Origin: SAR324 cluster bacterium | Lineage (GTDB): Bacteria > Bdellovibrionota > UBA2361 > JAAZON01 | Assembly (NCBI GenBank): GCA_012797725.1 | Contig: JAAZON010000518.1 | Location: 1 to 5,032, forward strand | DNA length: 5,032 bases | Reading direction: 5' to 3' | Shown here: positions 1-5,032 of the stretch, piece by piece | Numbering within the stretch: position 1 is the first letter of the stretch | Layout of the letters: the number at the start of each line of letters is the position of its first letter | Notes under the pieces: model-generated | The model's database searches: none | What the model was told of the DNA's origin: nothing | Seen by the model: only the letters and a program-made list of their open reading frames with translations | Translations under genes and position numbers: made by a program

Positions 1-444
1 TATTTCAACAGATGTGGCCGGGAGCAGCAAGGGATAGTGGATGAAGCTGAAGCGTCGCAGTTAAAAGCTGAACTTACAAAGAAATTGGAGGCTCTTTGCG
101 ATGCTCAAAACGGAGTTCGTGTGATAAGGAATGTCTATGACACAGCCAAATGTTATAAGGGTATCTATAAGGATGATGCCCCGGATTTAATCCTTGGATG
201 TGAACCTGGATACCGCATCGGTTGGGGGGCGGTAACAGGGCAAAGTGGCGAAGCAATTTTCTCAGACAATGATAAAGCTTGGAGTGGAGACCACTGCGTC
301 GATCCTCAATGTGTGCCAGGAGTCTTCTTTAGTAATCGTAAGATTAAGGAGCGGCAAATTCATATGATCGACATTGCTCCAACCGTTCTGGATTTATTTG
401 CAGTAAAAGTGCCTTCTTATATGGAAGGGCGTGTAGTCTTGTAG
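1..444 (+). CDS. alkaline-phosphatase-superfamily phosphodiesterase / nucleotide pyrophosphatase-like enzyme, C-terminal part (5' end outside window)
   Basis: The frame is open to the left edge, so this is the last 147 codons of a longer gene; the GTG at 37 is internal. Seen: a GREQQGIV motif just after the edge, then a helical stretch, PDLILG followed by GYRIGW (nt 181-225), WSGDHC (nt 280-297), VPGVFFSN, and DIAPTVLDLF (nt 370-399), ending shortly after a YMEGR segment. This order is typical of the C-terminal half of type I phosphodiesterase / nucleotide pyrophosphatase-like members of the alkaline phosphatase superfamily. The Asp-His pair at nt 289-294 probably supplies a late metal ligand. 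The nucleophile and first metal ligands lie upstream, so the substrate cannot be read. Unlike many relatives, the protein stops right after the mEGR segment and lacks the usual LGYL tail. A 22-base gap with an SD site separates it from the next gene, consistent with an operon. Confidence 0.85.
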   Translation, partial: YFNRCGREQQGIVDEAEASQLKAELTKKLEALCDAQNGVRVIRNVYDTAKCYKGIYKDDAPDLILGCEPGYRIGWGAVTGQSGEAIFSDNDKAWSGDHCVDPQCVPGVFFSNRKIKERQIHMIDIAPTVLDLFAVKVPSYMEGRVVL

Positions 445-453
445 TTATTTAGC

Positions 454-461
454 AAGGGGAG
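454..461 (+). promoter_or_regulatory. Shine-Dalgarno site for the 71-residue protein
   Basis: AAGGGGAG lies five bases before the ATG at 467. It supports that start and independent translation of the small gene. Confidence 0.6.
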
Positions 462-466
462 AGCCT

Positions 467-682
467 ATGTTTGGTCCAAAGATAAAAGTGAGTAAAGATC
501 TTTATGATAAATTGAAAAGAGCAGCTGATCTTGCAGGTTGCTCCTCTCTGGAGGAATTTATTGAAGGGATTCTCGATAGAGAGGCTCAGCGTGTTATAAC
601 ACAATCTGGAAAGGATAAAGTGACTGATAAAGAGGTCGAAGCAATTGCAAACAAATTAAAAGGATTAGGGTACCTTGAATAG
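467..682 (+). CDS. small ribbon-helix-helix-like protein with a sulfatase-type C-terminal tail
   Basis: A 71-residue charged, soluble protein of unknown function. Residues 5-8 (KIKV) could form a short strand. Residues 11-24 and 27-43 form two predicted helices joined by a GCSSLEEF turn, which resembles a ribbon-helix-helix fold (DNA binding or dimerisation). After a polar linker, residues 53-71 form a helix ending in KLKGLGYLE. That ending matches the last residues of many arylsulfatases and related phosphodiesterases. Because the upstream phosphodiesterase lacks such an ending, the tail may act in trans on that enzyme; this is inference. The gene has a good SD site, follows the phosphodiesterase by 22 bases and overlaps the membrane-protein gene. 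A plain transcription-factor role is possible but less favoured by the context. Confidence 0.75.
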   Translation: MFGPKIKVSKDLYDKLKRAADLAGCSSLEEFIEGILDREAQRVITQSGKDKVTDKEVEAIANKLKGLGYLE

Positions 683-1490
683 CATTATAAACAGTATTAA
701 TTTGGGGGCTTCGTTTATAATCGACCTTTTGCTCTGGCCTATTGGATGGCTCCCTAAAGGTTTGCAGCTTGTTGTAGTGTCCCTACTTGCAGGCGTTGTG
801 CTTTTGCTTTTTTATGGAAAAGTCTCGAATCAAGTAAAGCTTAAGAATGTGAAGACAAAAATTTACGCGTCTTTCTTGGAGGCTGTGCTTTTTAGGCACG
901 ATGGCCTAGTGACTTTGAAGGCTCAGGGTAGAATGTTTCGTCTTGCCTTCGTTTATTTTGGCTATGCCGTTCCTGCAATATTAATGCTTGCAGTACCATG
1001 TATTCTTTTGCTTGCCCAACTAAATGTGCGTTATGGATATCGTCCACTGCCCCTTAATGAAGATGTTGTGCTTAAGGTTGTCTATAAGGAAATCGATGCC
1101 CTTAGGAATGTAAATCTTCAAGGCAGTGAGAATATTGAAGTCTTAATCCCACCCATCAGGATGATGGCAAAGAAAGAGGCTTCTTGGCGATTTCGCCCCA
1201 TAAATAATGGAATTGGAACTCTCAAACTCGGAGATCAAGAAGAGAAGGTCGTTGTAGGAGTTGATGAGAAGAAAATAGTGAACGGCCGAGTAAGTACTTG
1301 GTGGCTTTCAATTCTTTATCCAGGCTTGCCAATGCTTTCTTCCGAGTCGCCGATTCAAGAGCTTTGGATCCCTTATCCTGAGGCTTATTATAGGATTCTA
1401 GGTTTAGAGTGGCATTGGATACTTGTATTTTTCGTCTTTTCATTGCTTTCTGGGCTGTTGGCCAGCAAGTGCTTTGGTGTGGAGATTTAA
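675..1490 (+). CDS. membrane protein of unknown function, three predicted transmembrane segments
   Basis: A 271-residue protein. An amphipathic stretch (about 12-27) precedes TM1 (29-47). Next is a basic segment (48-90) containing FLEAVLFRHD and LKAQGRMFR, then TM2 (about 92-115, with two prolines). A large polar domain follows (116-245, starting RYGYRPL), then TM3 (247-266) and a short tail. The positive-inside rule places 48-90 in the cytoplasm and 116-245 outside the inner membrane. The TM1, basic loop, TM2 layout recalls the DUF106/EMC3 branch of the YidC/Oxa1 superfamily, but this is a weak topological resemblance. The start is TTG at 675, eight bases inside the previous gene; later GTG starts would cut TM1. 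AAAAGGA at 658-664 could serve as its SD. The overlap implies translational coupling, and co-operation with the upstream phosphodiesterase is likely but unproven. Confidence 0.8.
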   Translation: MNSIINSINLGASFIIDLLLWPIGWLPKGLQLVVVSLLAGVVLLLFYGKVSNQVKLKNVKTKIYASFLEAVLFRHDGLVTLKAQGRMFRLAFVYFGYAVPAILMLAVPCILLLAQLNVRYGYRPLPLNEDVVLKVVYKEIDALRNVNLQGSENIEVLIPPIRMMAKKEASWRFRPINNGIGTLKLGDQEEKVVVGVDEKKIVNGRVSTWWLSILYPGLPMLSSESPIQELWIPYPEAYYRILGLEWHWILVFFVFSLLSGLLASKCFGVEI

Positions 1491-1502
1491 CTGCACTATT
1501 AG

Positions 1503-1536
1503 AAAAGGTTCTTGCCGTTGTTTTTTTTGGCCTTTT
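1503..1536 (+). terminator. weak terminator-like element after the membrane-protein gene
   Basis: AAAAGG (1503-1508) can pair with CCTTTT (1531-1536) around a 22-base loop containing an eight-T run, and a further T follows. The stem is short and AT-rich and the loop is large, so this is only a candidate for ending the upstream operon. Confidence 0.25.
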
Positions 1537-1641
1537 TGTGTGAAAGAAGAATTACCAATGTATTGTGTTTAGATCGTATCCATTCGCAGTTCATGAAAAT
1601 TCAAACATTTAAATCGACAATTTTTATTCATGAGGGTTTTC

Positions 1642-1650
1642 TGGTAGAAT
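1642..1650 (+). promoter_or_regulatory. candidate extended -10 promoter for the RAP-like gene
   Basis: TGGTAGAAT fits the extended -10 pattern (TGn plus TATAAT with one change). No good -35 is correctly spaced; TCGACA at 1614-1619 is 25 bases away. Transcription would start near 1657, giving a leader of about 50 bases. The rest of the 1491-1706 gap shows no gene. Confidence 0.35.
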
Positions 1651-1706
1651 CCAAAGGCTGAGCGCACCTCTTCAAATAATTTTATAGTTATTCCGACCTA
1701 ATCAGA

Positions 1707-3239
1707 ATGGACTTAACTGCAGTACGACAACCACAATTGTATCGTGATTTTATTGAAGCTGTGAAATCTCGTGACGAGTGGGTTCGAAGAGAGCTTCGGT
1801 TGAATCCAAGATCCCAACAGTTCTTGACAGATCTAATTGGTGAATACATGGAACTTAGCACGATTTTCTCAGATTCCGAGCTGGTCAATAAATTATCAGA
1901 CCTTTGGGAAAATGCCTCAAAGAACTTTGGAATAAGTGCGAAGGTGGACCTGCTCCATGCTTTTGCCAAACTTAAAAGTAGGGGCGCAGAAGTATTCTAC
2001 GATATTGCTGATGAGATAGTAGATTCCTTGATAAAGGATTTTTCCGAGATGGAGAACCCACTTAGTGTCTCTCATATTAAGCTGTCTTTTCTGGCGAATG
2101 CCCTCGTACGACTCAGGATCAAAGATCCTTATCTTGGAAAATTAATTTGCGAGTCTTTTAAAAAAGACCAGAGGAAGGCGCAGCCAATAGATCTCTTCAA
2201 CATGTCGAAATTTTTTATTTTGTTTAGAAACTTCGATTCCACTACCAACCCAGTCAATCTGGAACACATATCATGCCTAAAAGAAAGAAGTCTTCCTCTA
2301 CTCAATGAGCTTGATGCAAGAAGCATAGTGAGCATTCTGAGGGCCGTTGCGTTTTACGATAGCACGCCGTACAGCTTTTTTGAGGTTGCAGTTCCAGTGT
2401 TAATGCAGAGACTTGGTGGTTCTAATGACATAACGATTGAAACAATGATGAACGCTGTTCGAGCCCTATCAACATTGCATGTTATTGATAAGGCTCTGTT
2501 AGGGACAGTCTCGTGCCAACTGAGTGCAAGACTTCGAGTGTTGGGACCAAACTTGAGTAATAATGAAAAATATGAATTGGTGTATTTGCTGGGAGCATTG
2601 GCAAACCTAAACTATAGAGATAGTAGTCTTGTTGATGTCATTGGACCAATTATGTGTGATAGCACGCAAATGCTGGGCCCTTTTGAGACATTATGGGCCA
2701 TGTGGTCGTTTTCTGTATTTGGCGAGAGAGATTATTTCTTCCGTCTTTGGGAAGATCTTAAACCTAAATTGAAGCTGATAAATTTTAATAAATCAAATGT
2801 TCTTAGATTGTATCGTAGCCTCAATGCAATGGGTGCGGGAAGCGAATTTCCAGAATGCTTGGAGGATTTTTTAGACTCAATTTTATACCAAAAAAATCGA
2901 GAAGAACCGAGCTTACAAGAATTGGAAGAAGAGCTGACTGCGATTTTGGAAGAGCATACCAAAACAACCATTCGACCATTCTTTCACATAGCTTCCGCTC
3001 GGTGGATTAATGTGAATCTCCTTGGATCGCATGGTAAATATGCAATCTGTCTGCAAGAAAGTGGAGATATGGTTGGGCCGAACTTGGAAATTCCACCCCT
3101 GCTTGGTGAAGAGGTGCTTACTCAAAGAATTCTCCAGGAGAATGGATTTAAAATTGCCTGCGTCGCACCGGATGCATGGAAGGCTTTGAGTACCTATAAC
3201 GAGAAAAAAGAGTTTCTTATGAGTCTTAGTATAATGTGA
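1707..3239 (+). CDS. helical-repeat protein with a C-terminal RAP-like domain (FASTK/OPR-type architecture), putative RNA-binding
   Basis: A 510-residue soluble protein with no signal peptide or membrane segment. Residues about 79-393 contain roughly eight degenerate helix-turn-helix units of 35-41 residues, starting near 79, 120, 160, 202, 242, 283, 324 and 359. They share a pattern of leucines and small residues, for example MMNAVRALSTL, LVYLLGALANLNYRD and LWAMWSFSVF. An acidic helix (397-416) leads to residues 430-508, which fit a RAP domain: strand ARWINVNL, strand KYAICL, a GD..GPN turn, then LLGEEVLTQRILQENGFKI and the VAPDAW aromatic motif. In eukaryotes this layout occurs in FASTK, OPR and HPR proteins that bind organelle RNAs and control their processing, stability or translation. 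An RNA-binding role here is inference. ATG 1707 is the only start after the in-frame stop at 1677-1679, and no SD is visible. The gene is probably monocistronic. Alternatively the repeats could be generic ARM/HEAT-like and the C-terminus another restriction-endonuclease-like fold. Confidence 0.8.
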   Translation: MDLTAVRQPQLYRDFIEAVKSRDEWVRRELRLNPRSQQFLTDLIGEYMELSTIFSDSELVNKLSDLWENASKNFGISAKVDLLHAFAKLKSRGAEVFYDIADEIVDSLIKDFSEMENPLSVSHIKLSFLANALVRLRIKDPYLGKLICESFKKDQRKAQPIDLFNMSKFFILFRNFDSTTNPVNLEHISCLKERSLPLLNELDARSIVSILRAVAFYDSTPYSFFEVAVPVLMQRLGGSNDITIETMMNAVRALSTLHVIDKALLGTVSCQLSARLRVLGPNLSNNEKYELVYLLGALANLNYRDSSLVDVIGPIMCDSTQMLGPFETLWAMWSFSVFGERDYFFRLWEDLKPKLKLINFNKSNVLRLYRSLNAMGAGSEFPECLEDFLDSILYQKNREEPSLQELEEELTAILEEHTKTTIRPFFHIASARWINVNLLGSHGKYAICLQESGDMVGPNLEIPPLLGEEVLTQRILQENGFKIACVAPDAWKALSTYNEKKEFLMSLSIM

Positions 3240-3735
3240 GTATCTACCTATTTGACTTTGATAAAACCCACACTAATTGATATGCAGCGGCTCTCGTGGC
3301 ATTGCTCCCAACAGAAATAAGTCCTGCGGCATCGAAGCCCTTGGCTTGCTGAGCATAGGCACTGCTGTGGTATCAGAAAAGCTTTTGGAAGCAGTCTGGC
3401 CGACTAGCGCCCCGTTTCTGAGCAAACTATAACCAGAAATCTCACACATCGTCCTTCAAGGTTTTCCTGGTTAGATTCACCATATCAATCCTAATCGAAC
3501 TAACCCATGAAGTTGCCAATCGTATTATTCATGGTTTTGAACCAGGCGTTTCATCGAGCAACATTGTTTTTGTTGAGATGTAAGTGCTGCCAGTGTGCCT
3601 TCAGTTGTCTCAGAGCAAGTTTATAATCTGACATGGCGTCAAGCCTTGAAGTTCTGCTCTTAATAATGTCAAATTACATGAAGCATCAAGCGTTGCCTGT
3701 TAATGGTTTTTAGCGGTTCTTCTGGCCCGATCGGA

Positions 3736-3766
3736 GTGACTAGCACGTGTTGAATTACTCTATAAT
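3736..3766 (+). promoter_or_regulatory. candidate sigma-70-type promoter for the sulfatase-like gene
   Basis: A consensus -10 TATAAT (3761-3766) lies 19 bases after GTGACT (3736-3741), a four-of-six match to the -35 consensus. Transcription would start near 3773, leaving a leader of about 105 bases before the GTG at 3879. The spacer is two bases longer than ideal. Confidence 0.45.
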
Positions 3767-3864
3767 GAAGGGTATTCTCCGGCGATGAAAATTGGCGTAT
3801 TGTAAGGGATCGTTCCGTAGGTGTAATTGAAGGAGATTTATCTATCATCTGAAATCTTTTATAT

Positions 3865-3870
3865 GGGGAT
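3865..3870 (+). promoter_or_regulatory. Shine-Dalgarno-like site supporting the GTG start at 3879
   Basis: GGGGAT ends eight bases before the GTG. An in-frame TAG at 3873-3875 excludes any earlier start, so this site and the GTG together define the 5' end. A stronger-looking AAGGAGAT at 3830-3837 has no start codon at a usable distance. Confidence 0.5.
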
Positions 3871-3878
3871 ATTAGTCA

Positions 3879-4724
3879 GTGAAGAACAACTTTATATGGA
3901 TTGTTTTTGATAGCTGTCGTTTCGACAGTTTTCTTGAGGCCAAGAGGCCTAATATTTCAAGGCTTGGCGAAGTTGAAAGGCGTTATTCATATGCCAGTTG
4001 GACTGTGCCGTCGCATGCTGTGTACATGATGGGAGTAAGTCCTCATAAAAGTCCAAAGGGGGTTTTTGCCTCTGAGGTTTATAAGGAAGATTTCTTTAAT
4101 TGGTCCACCAGACTTAATATTCCCGATATTTCGTTTCGTGGATTTGTTCCCCAACTTTCACTGCCGGCATTCCTTAAGAGCCAGGGGTATGAAACTAACG
4201 CTTTAATGTCACTCCCGGTGCTTAATCAGACCACGATAATTAATAATAATTTTGATCGTTATGAGTTAATGGATGCCCACAATGATTTCTCGGCGATCCT
4301 TGATAAGCTCTATTTTGAGTCTTCAGTCCCGTCGTTTTATTTTTTGAATCTAGGGGAAACACATTATCCATACACAGTTGCAGGAGAGAAGGCAGATAAT
4401 TTGCCCAAGCTTCACGGTGTTCATGGAGTCTTTAAGCACATGGATGACCTTGTAAGCGAAGATGAAGCTAAGCAGCTTAAAAAATCGGCTGACGACTTTT
4501 TCAATATGGGAATTCTCAAAGAGTTGAAAGACAAACAAAGACTTAATGTGGAATATCTTGACAGCCTCTTTGAAAGGCTTTATCAAATTGTCCCGCAAAA
4601 TACCCATATTCTTGTCACCTCTGACCATGGAGAGCTCTTTGGTGAAGACGGGTATTTTGGTCATGGGCCAATCATGCATGAAAAAGTCTTTGAAGTCTTT
4701 TTTGTGGAAGGAATGAGACCGTAG
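3879..4724 (+). CDS. compact sulfatase-like hydrolase of the alkaline phosphatase superfamily
   Basis: A 281-residue protein with no signal peptide, so probably cytoplasmic. The first strand ends IVFDSCRFD, and Asp11 is the expected metal ligand. SWTVPSH (40-46) sits at the superfamily nucleophile position. Thr42 replaces the Cys or Ser of true sulfatases and His46 replaces the Arg of their CxPxR motif. This suggests a phospho- or phosphono-ester hydrolase or transferase rather than a formylglycine sulfatase. NLGETHYPY (157-165) is the mid-protein motif of sulfatase-like families. TSDHGELFGEDGYFGHG (247-263) carries the metal pair Asp249-His250 and the later His262. The chain stops soon after HEKVFEVFFVEG, whereas classic sulfatases of about 450-550 residues continue with a C-terminal subdomain. 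All main catalytic motifs are present, so it is likely a complete short member rather than a truncation. The substrate is unknown. It begins with GTG and appears to be a separate transcription unit. Confidence 0.88.
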   Translation: MKNNFIWIVFDSCRFDSFLEAKRPNISRLGEVERRYSYASWTVPSHAVYMMGVSPHKSPKGVFASEVYKEDFFNWSTRLNIPDISFRGFVPQLSLPAFLKSQGYETNALMSLPVLNQTTIINNNFDRYELMDAHNDFSAILDKLYFESSVPSFYFLNLGETHYPYTVAGEKADNLPKLHGVHGVFKHMDDLVSEDEAKQLKKSADDFFNMGILKELKDKQRLNVEYLDSLFERLYQIVPQNTHILVTSDHGELFGEDGYFGHGPIMHEKVFEVFFVEGMRP

Positions 4725-5032
4725 GTGCAGAGTAGGATATCGGATGAGAAGACTCTATCCTCCGGTTTGTCCTCCGTAGTGCCGGGTCTTCGCCAGGGCG
4801 AAGGAGGAACTTCGTCCCCCCATTTCTCTTTTGTTTCTCCATTCTGAGTCTGAATTCTACAGAACTACCCTGCGCAGCCGCATTAATCTGGAAACAGTAA
4901 GGCAGAAAAAGTAGACTCAGACAGCAGCGAAGCAGACCAGAGAAGGTTCTTTTCGATTACCTTTGGTAGTTTACGCGAATGCCAGGCAATTTTAGATCTT
5001 GCCCTGGGTTCTCAAAGCTCATGTGCCTTGGA
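4725..5032. other. right-hand non-coding stretch of about 300 bases
   Basis: No convincing gene is seen on either strand. Besides the terminator-like element it contains AGGATA/TATCCT (4734-4739 and 4756-4761), two copies of TCCTCCG 12 bases apart start to start (4758-4764 and 4770-4776), the palindrome CTGCGCAG (4870-4877), and a nine-base inverted repeat TCTGAGTCT/AGACTCAGA (4843-4851 and 4913-4921). It may be structured RNA or plain spacer. A minus-strand frame of 24 codons runs in from the right edge to a stop at 4957-4959, too short to call. Confidence 0.4.
4788..4836 (+). terminator. candidate terminator / alternating-hairpin element after the sulfatase-like gene
   Basis: GGGCGAAG (4796-4803) pairs with CTTCG-T-CCC (4810-4818) around GAGGAA with one bulged T. 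A short gap and a T-rich run (4823-4836) follow, so it could end transcription. The left arm can instead pair upstream with CTTCGCC (4788-4794), giving a competing stem. The T-run is interrupted and not directly against the stem, so efficiency is uncertain. Confidence 0.45.

Larger units (their letters stand above)
3240..3878. other. gene-poor interval of about 640 bases between the RAP-like gene and the sulfatase-like gene
   Basis: No open frame here has both useful length and a start signal. The region holds scattered inverted repeats: AAGCC-CTT-GGCTT (3335-3347), the palindrome AAAAGCTTTT (3377-3386), CCTGGTT/AACCAGG (3466-3472 and 3540-3546), and CCATGAA/TTCATGG (3505-3511 and 3528-3534). 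A promoter and SD-like sites lie near its right end. No clear rho-independent terminator follows the stop at 3239. It could be a decayed gene, a region of small RNAs, or plain spacer. Confidence 0.5.

Noticed and set aside
37..39. GTG as the start of the first coding region
   Set aside because: The frame continues to the left edge and encodes the family motif GREQQGIV before this codon.
1222..1443. Minus-strand open frame opposite the membrane-protein gene
   Set aside because: Antisense shadow of a supported gene; no start signal or family features. Other antisense frames in the window were rejected for the same reason.
1491..1706. CRISPR, tRNA or mobile-element content in the intergenic gap
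   Set aside because: No regular repeats, cloverleaf or terminal inverted repeats were seen.
3277..3432. Plus-strand frame of 51 codons from TTG 3277
   Set aside because: No SD, rare start codon, no recognised motif; length is within chance for this composition. It could be a gene remnant but nothing supports it.
3507..3626. 39-residue hydrophobic frame with a CKCCQC motif
   Set aside because: No SD upstream and no match to a known small-protein family; its ATG sits inside the CCATGAA/TTCATGG inverted repeat. Not called without expression or conservation data.
3622..3627. TATAAT as a promoter -10 inside the gene-poor interval
   Set aside because: No -35 at a suitable distance and no gene follows closely.
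4801..4914. AAGGAGG as an SD for a small frame starting TTG 4831
   Set aside because: Spacing of more than 20 bases is too long, and the purine run is explained by the hairpin element.
4957..5031. Minus-strand frame of 24 codons entering from the right edge, possibly the end of another gene
   Set aside because: Too short to tell from chance and shows no recognisable motif; flanking sequence would decide.

Overview
The window reads as bacterial DNA. Its short genes are closely packed, all on the + strand, and start with ATG, GTG or TTG. Some have Shine-Dalgarno-like sites, and one gene pair overlaps. Base composition is moderately AT-rich by eye. No RNA gene, CRISPR array or recognisable mobile element is visible, and the taxon cannot be fixed from the sequence. 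The gene families and the long gene-poor gaps would suit an uncultured Gram-negative lineage, but that is a guess.

Region 1 (1-1490) looks like the end of an operon. It holds the C-terminal part of an alkaline-phosphatase-superfamily phosphodiesterase or nucleotide-pyrophosphatase-like enzyme. Next comes a 71-residue protein with a ribbon-helix-helix-like front and a sulfatase-like C-terminal tail. A three-segment membrane protein follows, starting at a TTG inside the end of the small gene. The set suggests a membrane-associated hydrolase with a small partner and a membrane subunit; substrate unknown.

Region 2 (1491-3239) holds a gap with a weak terminator-like element and a candidate extended -10 promoter, then a 510-residue protein. 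Its first 400 residues are about eight degenerate helix-turn-helix repeats of 35-41 residues. Its end resembles a RAP domain. This is the layout of eukaryotic organelle RNA-binding proteins (FASTK, OPR and HPR families) and is the most unusual item in the window.

Region 3 (3240-3878) is about 640 bases without a convincing gene. Near its end are a consensus -10 box and two SD-like sites.

Region 4 (3879-4724) is a compact 281-residue sulfatase-like enzyme of the alkaline phosphatase superfamily, with a threonine at the nucleophile position. It is followed by a candidate terminator and about 200 bases of repeat-rich, apparently non-coding DNA to the right edge. Two enzymes of the same superfamily therefore flank the RAP-like protein, although it appears to be its own transcription unit.
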